From a virus, in the IMG/VR virus record IMGVR_UViG_3300033571_009650, positions 1-42,086 of that record: a DNA stretch of 42,086 nucleotides. One strand, 5' to 3'. Positions 1-6,456 of this stretch are shown piece after piece. The translations under genes and the position numbers were made by a program. Within the stretch, counting starts at the first letter, position 1; every line of letters begins with the position of its first letter. Under the pieces are notes generated by a model. That model was not told where the DNA came from. It saw nothing but the letters and a program-made list of their open reading frames with translations, and did no database searches.

Positions 1-2
1 CG

Positions 3-191
3 GTACTCTGCTACGCCGGAGTCGTGTTCGCTTTGATTGCCGTCATTGGTTTCATCGTTGCCATTTCTATGGCATCTGCTGAGAACGGATATCGCAAGGG
101 ATGGTGCGAATCTCGCGGGGGGTATCACATCTCTGACGGACTCTGCGACATCAACGGTGCGGTGGTCAAAGTCGATGAACGAAAAGACTAA
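3..191 (+). CDS. Membrane protein, 5' truncated by the window edge
   Basis: The frame is open from base 3 and ends in TAA at 189-191, giving 62 residues of a protein that starts outside the window. The visible part begins with a hydrophobic segment of about 22 residues (rich in V, A, I, F), which is a transmembrane helix or signal anchor. It is followed by a polar tail with two cysteines (KGWCESRGG and DGLCDING), possibly a disulfide pair outside the membrane. The next gene starts inside its 3' end. I do not recognise a family. Confidence 0.6.
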   Translation, partial: VLCYAGVVFALIAVIGFIVAISMASAENGYRKGWCESRGGYHISDGLCDINGAVVKVDERKD

Positions 192-369
192 CTACCAGTT
201 GCGCTTGGAGATCGCTCAGGAGATTTGCAACTCTGAAGCGTTTGCACGACTCATGGTTGGATCTAACACTGTCAATGATGATCTAGACATGCTTCGTCCA
301 GCATGGAAGAGATATCTGGAAGTGAACGGTGGGTACGGCAAAGGTCGAGATCGGAGAGCAGAAGAGTGA
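175..369 (+). CDS. Small hypothetical protein, 64 aa
   Basis: ATG at 175 lies inside the end of the upstream membrane gene, so the two overlap by 17 bases and are probably translationally coupled. The protein is charged and probably helical: MNEKTNYQLRLEIAQEIC, then a middle segment with NDDLDMLRPAWKRYL, then a basic glycine-rich tail. It has no membrane segment and one cysteine. Its stop TGA overlaps the GTG start of the next gene. The function is unknown. Confidence 0.55.
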   Translation: MNEKTNYQLRLEIAQEICNSEAFARLMVGSNTVNDDLDMLRPAWKRYLEVNGGYGKGRDRRAEE

Positions 370-560
370 GCCATGATCCGCTTTGTCAGTCTCTTCGGTT
401 CGTCATGGCTGAAGATCATTTTGCAGGTTCTTGTCCTTGGTGTTCAAAGATCAAGATGATTCGAGAAAACGAGGCCGAACAAGCCTTTACTAAGGGCTAC
501 CAACACGGGTACATTCGCGGGCAGTTGGACGCTATTGCCGAATGGAAGTGGAGTCCCTAA
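366..560 (+). CDS. HDPLC/CxxC family small protein
   Basis: GTG start at 366 overlaps the previous stop as GTGA. The 64-residue product has the N-terminal SHDPLC motif, a CPWC knuckle and a basic/acidic helix (IRENEAEQAF). It belongs to a family with at least eight members in this window (also at 560, 3089, 3424, 3702, 3944, 5579 and 5987). These share HD-x-x-C, a CxC or CxxC, then R-x-DE-R/A-x-KA. The conserved His, Asp and Cys suggest a small metal-binding fold. Similar proteins recur in actinophages without a known role. Its TAA overlaps the next ATG. Confidence 0.6.
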   Translation: MSHDPLCQSLRFVMAEDHFAGSCPWCSKIKMIRENEAEQAFTKGYQHGYIRGQLDAIAEWKWSP

Positions 561-850
561 TGTCAGAACACGACAGCCTGTGTCTAAACAAGTACCTAAG
601 TCTTCCGGCTGATTGTCGGATATGTCAGGCAATGGCTGCCGCTCGTGAAGACGAAAGACGGAAGATGATTGGATCGGCAATTTGGAAGATCAGTGTTGAA
701 GATGGCACTACGTCTGTTTATCTTCATACGACTCCTGCCGACACGCAAACTAGAGACTCTGGATTAACAGTTCATCGTGATGCTTATCTGGACATTGACG
801 ATCTTGGAAGAGTCACCGGAGTTGAAATCTTTGATTGGCCTTTGGAGTAA
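560..850 (+). CDS. HDSLC-family protein with a DUF2283-like C-terminus
   Basis: ATG at 560 shares a base with the upstream TAA (TAATG). The 96-residue protein opens with the family signature EHDSLC, CRIC and AREDERRK. It then continues into a beta-rich part (residues 45-96) ending in YLDIDDLGRVTGVEIFD. That ending resembles DUF2283 proteins, whose typical end is a D-x-D-G-R-(L/V)-x-G-(V/I)-E-I-x-(D/N) strand pair. It therefore looks like a fusion of the small metal-knuckle module with a DUF2283-like domain. Function unknown; the domain match is judged by eye. Confidence 0.6.
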   Translation: MSEHDSLCLNKYLSLPADCRICQAMAAAREDERRKMIGSAIWKISVEDGTTSVYLHTTPADTQTRDSGLTVHRDAYLDIDDLGRVTGVEIFDWPLE

Positions 851-868
851 CTGAGGAAAGAGGGATCA

Positions 869-1132
869 ATGCTTGATCGAGTGCAGTTGGAGAACACTGG
901 TATCTGGATAAATTGTCATCATCCAACTCAGTGTGAGTACGAGATTTGCTCTCTACATAACAGAACTCCACACCACATGCGGGATTGGCGTCAGAATTGG
1001 CGTTCCGACATGCACTTGATGGAGCGCATCTGTCCGCACGGAATCGGACATCCAGATCCTGACGACCACACTCTTATGTCCCAGCCCTACAAAGAGAAGC
1101 ACGGCTGCGATGGATGCTGCCGGTTGCTATGA
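869..1132 (+). CDS. Cys/His-rich protein, 87 aa, actinophage type
   Basis: ATG at 869 follows a good ribosome site (AAAGAGGGA). The protein is rich in Cys and His: CHHPTQCEYEICSLH near residue 17, CPHGIGHPDPDDH near 56 and HGCDGCC at the C-terminus. The CPHGIGHPDPD and HGCDGCC blocks recur in many actinophage proteins of unknown function and would suit two zinc sites. The stop overlaps the next start as ATGA, so it is probably coupled to the beta-propeller gene. Confidence 0.65.
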   Translation: MLDRVQLENTGIWINCHHPTQCEYEICSLHNRTPHHMRDWRQNWRSDMHLMERICPHGIGHPDPDDHTLMSQPYKEKHGCDGCCRLL

Positions 1133-2055
1133 CCACCTTTGCAGAATTAGGTGGAGTGCTCAAACCTCTAGGTCGCTATGCCATAGAAGGTGAGACGCGG
1201 TGGTCACTGTTTGCTCCTTCTATTGGCTGGTCGCCCGAGGAAGGGTATCGAGTCGTCTATCGCTCAAGTAATCACTACTTGTTGACAGATGGATCAGTGC
1301 GGCTAACGTACGGTGAGTTTCAGTTGACAAGAACGTACACCCAGAAACTTTCCGACAACCTTGAGAAGTTAGAGGAGCCGGTTAAGTTACCGGCCAGTAG
1401 TTATAGAGCCAGAGCCGGAGAAGTTGCAATCAAAAAGGGAGTTGAGGACATCCGGCTGTTCTGTCGCCCCGAGGGGTGGCACTTGATCGGGGCGCTGGTT
1501 GATAAAGATCCTGTGGTGCTCGTAGCCATCCTGTTTCCGGGTCAGGAGCCTCTGTGGGTGGCTGTTGAGGGCATTAAGGGTGCTCCTGACAGAGACTGGA
1601 TTCCAGCGGCGTACGGGGGCTCTGAGGGCTTTGATTACATCCTCCCTAGGGGGAAGGTGGTTCGACAGAAGAAGGTCGTGAGGGCCGGTTCAGAGGTCGA
1701 AGAACTGAGGCATTTCTTTGGTGGACCACCAGTAGTTCCGCTAGGTGACGGTACGTTTCTTGGCGCACCGCATATGGCTGAGGTCGTTGGTGTTCGAGTT
1801 TACACTCCATCAAGAATGGCGTACATCAACGGTACGAACCTTCACTACACACATAGGTTTGTGCGCTATTCAGAAGATGGTGCCGTGGTAGAGATGTCAG
1901 ATCCGTGGACATTTGAAAGCGGAAGTTTTGAGAAGTGCGCCGGAATGGTTCACTGGGGAGATGACTTTGCGTTGACATATGGAAGGAATGAGGTGTCCAG
2001 CGTTCTGGGTAGAATCTCCCAGAGGAAGACACTGAAACTTCTGAAGAAAGTTTGA
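1129..2055 (+). CDS. Predicted five-bladed beta-propeller protein (GH130/GH43-like)
   Basis: ATG at 1129 overlaps the previous stop as ATGA; 308 aa. The order of motifs follows the GH130-like five-bladed propellers. There is a first blade with YRVVYRSSNHYLL, then GVEDIRLF near residue 105 (the G-x-ED-x-R-x-F motif that carries catalytic-site residues in that clan). FFGGPPVVPLGDGTFLGAPH comes later, then YTHRFVRYSEDGAVVEMSDPW, and near the end FEKCAGMVHWGDDFALTYGRNE. In known relatives these enzymes hydrolyse or phosphorolyse glycosidic bonds, or assist glycosyltransferases. In a phage the likely targets are sugars on DNA, virion or cell surface; that is inference. The low overall similarity means the activity is uncertain. 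Confidence 0.6.
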   Translation: MTTFAELGGVLKPLGRYAIEGETRWSLFAPSIGWSPEEGYRVVYRSSNHYLLTDGSVRLTYGEFQLTRTYTQKLSDNLEKLEEPVKLPASSYRARAGEVAIKKGVEDIRLFCRPEGWHLIGALVDKDPVVLVAILFPGQEPLWVAVEGIKGAPDRDWIPAAYGGSEGFDYILPRGKVVRQKKVVRAGSEVEELRHFFGGPPVVPLGDGTFLGAPHMAEVVGVRVYTPSRMAYINGTNLHYTHRFVRYSEDGAVVEMSDPWTFESGSFEKCAGMVHWGDDFALTYGRNEVSSVLGRISQRKTLKLLKKV

Positions 2056-2059
2056 GGCT

Positions 2060-2155
2060 TTGTCTAAAGATCCGTGGCAGTGCGACTGGTGTGGAAAACG
2101 TTACGTCGTAGCATCTCTTGCCAGATCCTGTGAAGACAAGCACCTTCGAGACTGA
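2060..2155 (+). CDS. Tiny zinc-knuckle protein, 31 aa
   Basis: A short frame starts with TTG at 2060 and ends in TGA at 2153-2155, just before the terminator. The product is SKDPWQCDWCGKRY followed by SLARSCEDKHLRD, a compact Cys2/Cys-His pattern (CxxC then CxxxH) that would hold one zinc. The ribosome site (GAGG) sits too close to the TTG, so the start is doubtful. It is included because the zinc spacing is unlikely by chance. Confidence 0.4.
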   Translation: MSKDPWQCDWCGKRYVVASLARSCEDKHLRD

Positions 2156-2164
2156 TAAAACACA

Positions 2165-2195
2165 AACGGCGCTGCCCGAGGGCAACGCCGTTTTT
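2165..2195. terminator. Terminator between convergent operons
   Basis: Arms 2165-2177 and 2180-2192 pair at 12 of 13 positions and are followed by a run of T. It ends the rightward genes; the leftward block stops just beyond it at 2207, so it may serve both directions. Confidence 0.8.
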
Positions 2196-2206
2196 ATGTT
2201 TATGTG

Positions 2207-2404
2207 TCAAGAAGCGCGACGGAAAATTGCATCAATCTCTGCACGCTGCGAGGGGGATTGTGCGGTTGACAGGTAGTAGTCCCAGTCAGCCGCAAATGAG
2301 CGACGCTGACGCTGCTCGGGGTCTGGACGGAACAGGCGGTTAATCAGGGTTTTCACGGGATCTCCGATGTAGTGTTTTGTCGTCAGACTGCGTGGGGTCT
2401 CCAC
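2207..2404 (-). CDS. Small basic hypothetical protein, 65 aa
   Basis: GTG start at 2404 without a clear ribosome site. This is the last gene of the long leftward block. The sequence has a basic N-terminal half (RLFRPDPEQRQRRSF) and a C-terminal helix (YLSTAQSPSQRAEIDAIFRR) that recalls the short DUF3563-type proteins, in which an aromatic/Leu helix follows a short basic stretch. No membrane segment or cysteines. The family link is tentative. Confidence 0.5.
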   Translation of the reverse strand: METPRSLTTKHYIGDPVKTLINRLFRPDPEQRQRRSFAADWDYYLSTAQSPSQRAEIDAIFRRAS

Positions 2405-2437
2405 ACATGTCGAGGCAAGTCTATCGGGGATGCGCGA

Positions 2438-2665
2438 TCAATTCTCTGTAATGGACTGTGACTTCGCCAACTCTCTGGCGACATAGGTGGCTGCAACTCC
2501 AACAATCAAGATGTCATCCAGTTGCCCAAGGACAGGAATGAAATCGGGGATAATGTCGATGGGACAGAGCAGATATGCAAGTGTCAAGATAATGACGACC
2601 TTTACTCTTAGAGGAGTTGTCGGCAGTCGTAGAAGATTTCGATAGTGAGCAATCTTCTCTTTCAC
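2438..2665 (-). CDS. YkvA/DUF1232 family membrane protein
   Basis: 75 aa from a GTG start at 2665. The core [25 protein letters not shown] is the DUF1232 signature: a hydrophobic helix, then the P-x-D-x-x-P-D-x-x-P-x-x-G-x-x-DD motif. The domain occurs in small bacterial inner-membrane or membrane-associated proteins of unclear role, and in phages. The predicted topology is one or two helices around residues 22-37 and 47-62. The family assignment is firm; the role in infection is unknown. Confidence 0.8.
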   Translation of the reverse strand: MKEKIAHYRNLLRLPTTPLRVKVVIILTLAYLLCPIDIIPDFIPVLGQLDDILIVGVAATYVARELAKSQSITEN

Positions 2666-2681
2666 TTCTTGTCTTTATCCA

Positions 2682-3092
2682 TCAGTGAGTTCTTCCCCTG
2701 AAAGTCAGCAAGGTCTTGCCTAGCCAGATGTCGAGAGTCTTCCTGCGCGAGATTGTGTCAGTCCAGATCAAATGTCCCCACTGACTGGTGGGACCGCCCT
2801 TACGGACTATGAAATGAATTGGTCCCCAGAAGTAGTCTCGACGGGTAACGCTTAAGTTTCTGTTCATTTCTTTCTCCAACGATGCGTAGGACTTTGGAGT
2901 TTCTTTACTTGCTAGTGACCACCAAACTGTTTTTGTAATCGGGCAGTCAGGACATGTAACGTGGGTAGTGAACCACGGTCGGACATCCCAACCCTCGTCA
3001 AAGGCGTCCTGCGCGATACCGTCAAAGGTCTTGTCGCAGCCTTCGCACTTGACGGAGATATGCTGCTGAGTAACCTCATCAAAGTCCTTCAC
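2682..3092 (-). CDS. Hypothetical protein with two CxxC pairs, 136 aa
   Basis: GTG at 3092 overlaps the upstream TGA and follows a GGGGAGG ribosome site. CEGC (residues 16-19) and CPDC (residues 47-50) could form a zinc ribbon; between them is an aromatic segment (DEGWDVRPWFTTHVTC). The second half has charged and aromatic stretches (RRDYFWGPIHFIVRKGG and WGHLIWTD) that look beta-rich. I do not recognise a family. Confidence 0.65.
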   Translation of the reverse strand: MKDFDEVTQQHISVKCEGCDKTFDGIAQDAFDEGWDVRPWFTTHVTCPDCPITKTVWWSLASKETPKSYASLEKEMNRNLSVTRRDYFWGPIHFIVRKGGPTSQWGHLIWTDTISRRKTLDIWLGKTLLTFRGRTH

Positions 3093-3427
3093 AATGCCTC
3101 CCCACGCGCAGCAGCGACAGCATGCTTCACGGCGAGGTCATACGCCGGTGCCTCTCCTGCACACTCATAGCAGGATTCTTTTAGCGGCGGTTGTTGCGGT
3201 GCCATGCCGAGTGATGCGCCGATCATTGCCCATGTCCCCACGGGCTTCGGCCAGATAGCGGTTTCGCTCGATAGGTCCGCGACTCTCTCGGCTGCCTTGT
3301 CCCGCTCATCAGCGCGGACTTCGGAAATCAGGTCGCAGTAGCAGCGTCTCCGAATCGTTCTGTGGCCGTCCACATCCAAAAACGTTTCCCATTCGTTGGG
3401 TAACTTGCACAGCGGATCGTGGTTCAC
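3089..3427 (-). CDS. HDPLC/CxC family protein, 112 aa
   Basis: GTG at 3427 overlaps the upstream stop as GTGA behind GGGGAGGC. It starts NHDPLC, has the CYC knuckle and the SEVRADERDKAAERV helix, then an insert with a second CYEC pair, and ends AAARGEAL. It is the longest of four tandem paralogues read in the same direction. The bases encoding the C-terminal ARGEA also form the ribosome site of the next gene, so coupling and the protein end are linked. Confidence 0.7.
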   Translation of the reverse strand: MNHDPLCKLPNEWETFLDVDGHRTIRRRCYCDLISEVRADERDKAAERVADLSSETAIWPKPVGTWAMIGASLGMAPQQPPLKESCYECAGEAPAYDLAVKHAVAAARGEAL

Positions 3428-3705
3428 GACGCCTCCCCACGGGCAGCGGCGATGACGTGCTGCATGTGCTCGTGCCTCTCGCAACGCCAGCAGGCACACG
3501 AGCGCTCATAGTCCTCGCATGGCTTTAGGTCCTGCTCGGCCACGCGTTGCGCTGCCTTCTCTCGCTCATCGGCGCGAGCCTTGGCGATCATTTCGCAGTA
3601 GCAACGTCTCCGCCACGATCTTTGGCCGTCTACATCCAAAATCTCGTCCCATTCGTCGGGGAACTTGTCGAGCGCGGGGAACGTGCAGAGTGGGTCGTGG
3701 TTCAC
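3424..3705 (-). CDS. HDPLC/CxC family protein, 93 aa
   Basis: GTG at 3705 with a GGGGAGG ribosome site supplied by the end of the upstream paralogue. It begins NHDPLC, then DEWDEILDVDGQRSWRRRCYC, closely matching the 3089-3427 paralogue, then ARADEREKAAQRV. A second Cys-rich stretch (CACWRCERH) precedes the shared ending AAARGEAS. It is probably a recent tandem duplicate of its downstream neighbour. Confidence 0.7.
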   Translation of the reverse strand: MNHDPLCTFPALDKFPDEWDEILDVDGQRSWRRRCYCEMIAKARADEREKAAQRVAEQDLKPCEDYERSCACWRCERHEHMQHVIAAARGEAS

Positions 3706-3947
3706 GACGCCTCCCCACGGGCAGCAGCGACGATGCCGTCAATCCAGTCGGCGGTTTCCATGCCGGTGAATAGTTTCGCGATGGCGTAATCAAAGGCGCG
3801 TTGTCCTGCCTTGTCCCGTTCATCTGTGCGGACCTTGGAGATCACGTCGCAGACGCACATTTCTGGCTCCCATGCGGAACCATAATTACGAGCCGGACAT
3901 AGTGGATCGTGCTGGTTCGTATCAGCCTGATACGTTTCCGCACTCAC
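3702..3947 (-). CDS. HDPLC/CxC family protein, 81 aa
   Basis: GTG at 3947 overlaps the upstream stop (GTGA). The HDPLC motif sits at residue 13 after a short polar extension, followed by CVCDVISKVRTDERDKAGQRA and the shared end AAARGEAS. The body between the knuckle and the tail differs from its paralogues, while the two ends are kept. Confidence 0.68.
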   Translation of the reverse strand: MSAETYQADTNQHDPLCPARNYGSAWEPEMCVCDVISKVRTDERDKAGQRAFDYAIAKLFTGMETADWIDGIVAAARGEAS

Positions 3948-4159
3948 GACGCCTCCCCACGGATAGCAGCGAGCGCACGATCACGTTCGACCCACGCGAC
4001 ATTTTCCTCAGGATGAAAAACAACTTTTTTGTAGTCGTATTCGCGTAATTGACTCATGCGCTTCACTGCCTTCTCCCGCTCATCAGCGCGTACTAGACGA
4101 ATCAGGGGACACACGCAGAACTCCGATGCCCAAACCAAGCAGATTGGATCGTGAGTCAT
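3944..4159 (-). CDS. HDPIC/CxC family protein, 71 aa
   Basis: ATG at 4159 follows AGGAGGACC, a strong ribosome site, and overlaps the upstream stop as ATGA. It is the first of the four tandem paralogues: THDPIC, CVCPLIRLVRADEREKAVKRM, then a variable part and AAIRGEAS. The start is chosen for the ribosome site and because it puts the family motif at residues 2-6 as in the others. Confidence 0.7.
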   Translation of the reverse strand: MTHDPICLVWASEFCVCPLIRLVRADEREKAVKRMSQLREYDYKKVVFHPEENVAWVERDRALAAIRGEAS

Positions 4160-4422
4160 GTGGTCCTCCTGTTCTTCCTTGTCGATACGGGGCCAAGTTT
4201 CACCACATGGTGGACAGGCTTTGCATCTGGGTTTGCGATGAGACCGAGCATCCTCATCAGGTAGATAGCGTCCTCTTTGTCTCTGGCTTTTCCACAAACA
4301 AGGAGAGATACCTTGCGAATGTCCTCCTGACTGGCAGACCCCAGTTCAAGCGTTCCAAGCACATCAATAGACACAGTCACTTCCTCTTTCGTATTGGATA
4401 CTGCAAGTATTAGTTGACCCAC
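4156..4422 (-). CDS. Hypothetical protein, 88 aa
   Basis: The GTG at 4422 gives 88 aa and overlaps the end of the upstream gene by 13 bases; a second GTG 15 codons later has a better placed AGAGGA site and may be the true start. The conserved-looking core is EDIRKVSLLVCGKARDKEDA, then YLMRMLGLIANPD, which looks like a small alpha/beta protein. Function unknown. Its stop overlaps the ATG of the first HDPIC gene. Confidence 0.55.
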   Translation of the reverse strand: MGQLILAVSNTKEEVTVSIDVLGTLELGSASQEDIRKVSLLVCGKARDKEDAIYLMRMLGLIANPDAKPVHHVVKLGPVSTRKNRRTT

Positions 4423-4634
4423 ACAATTTCTGTGCGGCCTTCATGACCATGAATTGCTTCGACCGAAGCAATTCCACCTTCATGGATAGCCGTTGACGTT
4501 GCGTTAGGACCGCGCCACCGAAGAGCAACAATGCCGTCTGGAAACTCGACGCCGTCAGCAACAATCCCTGTTCCAGAAACTCCTGATACATCCTGAGAGC
4601 GACGAAGAACAAAGAGCCTTGATGTAGTAATCAT
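4410..4634 (-). CDS. Conserved small actinobacterial/phage protein, 74 aa
   Basis: ATG at 4634 overlaps the thyX stop as ATGA, so it is coupled to thyX. The sequence MITTSRLFVLRRSQDVSGVS, then GTGIVADGVEFPDGIVALRW, then a C-terminal AIHGHEGRTEIVW follows a pattern seen in many actinobacterial and phage proteins of unknown function (FVLxRxxDVxGVSGTGxVAxG, GHxGxTxxVW). The fold is probably a small beta barrel. No catalytic motif is visible. Confidence 0.65.
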   Translation of the reverse strand: MITTSRLFVLRRSQDVSGVSGTGIVADGVEFPDGIVALRWRGPNATSTAIHEGGIASVEAIHGHEGRTEIVWVN

Positions 4635-5341
4635 GGCGCTATCCGTCCATTTTTGCAAAACGAGTAATAGGTCAGAGGCATCACCGACGAAAAGATTTTC
4701 TCGTACTTCTCTGCAACCATTTCAATCTCGCGCTGCGGGTAAGACGGGAAGTAACTTTCGGCATCCTTGATACGCAGACTGAGAAAGTTCATCAACGCAC
4801 GAGCGTTCATCGTGACATACGCGCTGGAGTAGATGTTGAGCGGAAGGATGATTCTGGCAACCTCGCGGGCAATTCCGTTGTTAAGCATTGACTGGTAGTC
4901 GTTGTACGCCTGTCGGCAGACTTCCTTACTCCGCACCTGCACATGCAACTGCTGCTCGTAAGTGCCGGGAGTGAATTCGTACTTGCCAGCCTTGCCAATC
5001 TGCTGGAGATTGCGCTTGTTGTCGGGAATGTAGAAGACCGGCTGCAACTCGCGGTAGCGTCCTGACTCCTCGTTGTATGAGGCAATGCGATGACGCATGT
5101 GCTCGCGCCAGACAAAGATCGGTGCGCTGACAAAGAACGTAAAGACGGAGTGCTCGAACGGTGTGCCGTGGCGCTCGCGAATCAGGAAGTCAATGAGACC
5201 GCTGGCTTCTTCTGGAGTTGTCTTTGTTGTGTAAGAACGCTCTCCGATGGTTGAAACACGAGCAGCCCAGACAATATCCATGTCTGAGGCGGAGTGCTTG
5301 ACGAGTTCGACAGTCATGTCAGAACGGAATGTGACACTCAT
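4631..5341 (-). CDS. thyX: Flavin-dependent thymidylate synthase ThyX
   Basis: It converts dUMP to dTMP using methylene-tetrahydrofolate, FAD and NADPH. The 236-residue length fits the family. The diagnostic RHRx7S motif is at residues 83-93 (RHRIASYNEES), followed by GRYRELQ, where ThyX proteins bind dUMP and flavin. A second conserved block, REVARIILPLNIYS, lies near residue 160. It is coupled by ATGA overlaps to its upstream and downstream neighbours. With the ribonucleotide reductase in the same block, it would supply dTTP for phage DNA synthesis without the host ThyA route. Confidence 0.95.
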   Translation of the reverse strand: MSVTFRSDMTVELVKHSASDMDIVWAARVSTIGERSYTTKTTPEEASGLIDFLIRERHGTPFEHSVFTFFVSAPIFVWREHMRHRIASYNEESGRYRELQPVFYIPDNKRNLQQIGKAGKYEFTPGTYEQQLHVQVRSKEVCRQAYNDYQSMLNNGIAREVARIILPLNIYSSAYVTMNARALMNFLSLRIKDAESYFPSYPQREIEMVAEKYEKIFSSVMPLTYYSFCKNGRIAP

Positions 5342-5574
5342 TTCGGCTCCTGTTTCCTTGGTTGATAGACCAGAGTGTAGAAGGGTCTGTTGCGCTTGTC
5401 GGACTTCAGCATGGTTATGAACTTATTCTTCACTGACTCATACTTCTCTTTGACGAGAAAGATAAACCTTTCTTTGTCCATGAGATAAGCACCTGTTGCC
5501 ATCCCAACGGTGGTACAGAACAGGATGAAGAAAGCAAATACTCCCTCGCTGATTCCTCCAAAAACAAAAGTCAC
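5338..5574 (-). CDS. Small single-span membrane protein, 78 aa
   Basis: GTG at 5574 lies inside the AAGGGAATGACGAA context just after the stop of the upstream gene and is preferred over a longer frame that would overlap it. After GGISEG, residues 11-29 (VFAFFILFCTTVGMATGAY) form one membrane helix. The basic C-terminal tail (KYESVKNKF and YQPRKQEPK) should be cytoplasmic. The stop overlaps the thyX start as ATGA. Function unknown. Confidence 0.6.
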   Translation of the reverse strand: MTFVFGGISEGVFAFFILFCTTVGMATGAYLMDKERFIFLVKEKYESVKNKFITMLKSDKRNRPFYTLVYQPRKQEPK

Positions 5575-5578
5575 TTCG

Positions 5579-5746
5579 TCATTCCCTTTCAGTAATCTTC
5601 TTGCGTTCGTCTTCGCGGATCTCAGCAATGAAAGAACATGGTCCGCACTCTGTAACGTGAGACCACATCTCTATGCCGTATGCACGACAAAAAGGATCAT
5701 GTCGGAACTCGCTGACATGATGAGCAATGTCGGCGTTCTCTGACAT
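5579..5746 (-). CDS. HDPFC/CxxC family small protein, 55 aa
   Basis: ATG at 5746 shares a base with the upstream stop (TGATG). The product has RHDPFC at residues 15-20, CGPC at 34-37 and IREDERKK at 43-50, the same order as the other HDPLC-family members, so it is a short member lacking the variable C-terminal part. It lies three bases upstream of the next GTG. Confidence 0.6.
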   Translation of the reverse strand: MSENADIAHHVSEFRHDPFCRAYGIEMWSHVTECGPCSFIAEIREDERKKITERE

Positions 5747-5985
5747 CAGAGATACAACCTCGATGCCTTATCGTTATTCTTCTCTATAGCGCGTTGGCGG
5801 ATGATCTCGGAAGAGAACGCGCCGATAGATTGGACAATGACCGCTGAGTTTATTGCCATGTCTTCAGGATGCCACTTCTGTGTGTCAAGTTTATCCAGAT
5901 CGTCGTCTAGGTAGACGCGAGCAAACGCTAGTTTGACGGCATCAAAGAATTCGCTTGCGGTGATGTAGTAGTCGTTGTCATCCAT
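5746..5985 (-). CDS. Small acidic hypothetical protein, 79 aa
   Basis: ATG at 5985 follows a GAGGGAACTGAG ribosome site, just after the upstream stop. The protein is acidic and helical: MDDNDYYITASEFFDAVKL, then LDDDLDKLDTQKWHPEDM, then IRQRAIEKNNDKASRLYL. It has no cysteines and no membrane segment. Its stop overlaps the start of the 55-aa HDPFC protein. I do not recognise it. Confidence 0.6.
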   Translation of the reverse strand: MDDNDYYITASEFFDAVKLAFARVYLDDDLDKLDTQKWHPEDMAINSAVIVQSIGAFSSEIIRQRAIEKNNDKASRLYL

Positions 5986-5986
5986 C

Positions 5987-6445
5987 TCAGTTCCCTCGCT
6001 TCTTGTTGTTCGTGATCTTCTTTGGGTAGGCAGCAGCCAAGGCAATTTTCAACATCAGATCCCGGCTGCCGCAGTCGTCCGCTTCTGACCACGGAAGAAC
6101 CTTCTGTGGCCCAAATAGCGCGTAGTAGACGCGACGAGTTTTCTTGTCCATAGAGAGAGGCTCTGAGCAATTCTTAAGGCACTTCCGGCAGACTTTTGGA
6201 TCTTCTACCTTGTCGTACATGCCATTGCCGCGAGCGGCACTCTCAGCCTCTTCCCAATCGCAGACATCCATATCCATACTCGCGTCGTACCAGCCGGTGA
6301 CGGCTGACACTCTCATGTATGCCTTCTCTGCTTCATCCTTGCGAATCTCACGGATGTAGTCGCACATGCACTGACAGGTGCAGTCCTTCAGCCACGAACA
6401 ACATGAGCCGGTGAAGTTTGGGCATTTCTCATCGTGCTTGGTCAT
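5987..6445 (-). CDS. HDEKC/Cys-rich family protein, 152 aa
   Basis: ATG at 6445 behind GGAGAGAA. The largest member of the HDPLC-like family: KHDEKC, then CTCQCMCDYIREIRKDEAEKAY. A second half with CRKCLKNC and a late CGSRDLMLKIALAAAYPKK segment could hold another metal site. The extended C-terminus contains the RD-x-x-(L)-KIALAAA ending that echoes the AAIRGEA end of the shorter paralogues. Function unknown. Confidence 0.65.
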   Translation of the reverse strand: MTKHDEKCPNFTGSCCSWLKDCTCQCMCDYIREIRKDEAEKAYMRVSAVTGWYDASMDMDVCDWEEAESAARGNGMYDKVEDPKVCRKCLKNCSEPLSMDKKTRRVYYALFGPQKVLPWSEADDCGSRDLMLKIALAAAYPKKITNNKKRGN

Positions 6446-6456
6446 TTCTCTCCGAA

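Noticed and set aside
1-12. Terminal repeat: the first 12 bases match the reverse complement near 42063-42052
   Set aside because: The match stops after 12 bases, lies in coding sequence on one side and in a promoter on the other, and is likely coincidence.
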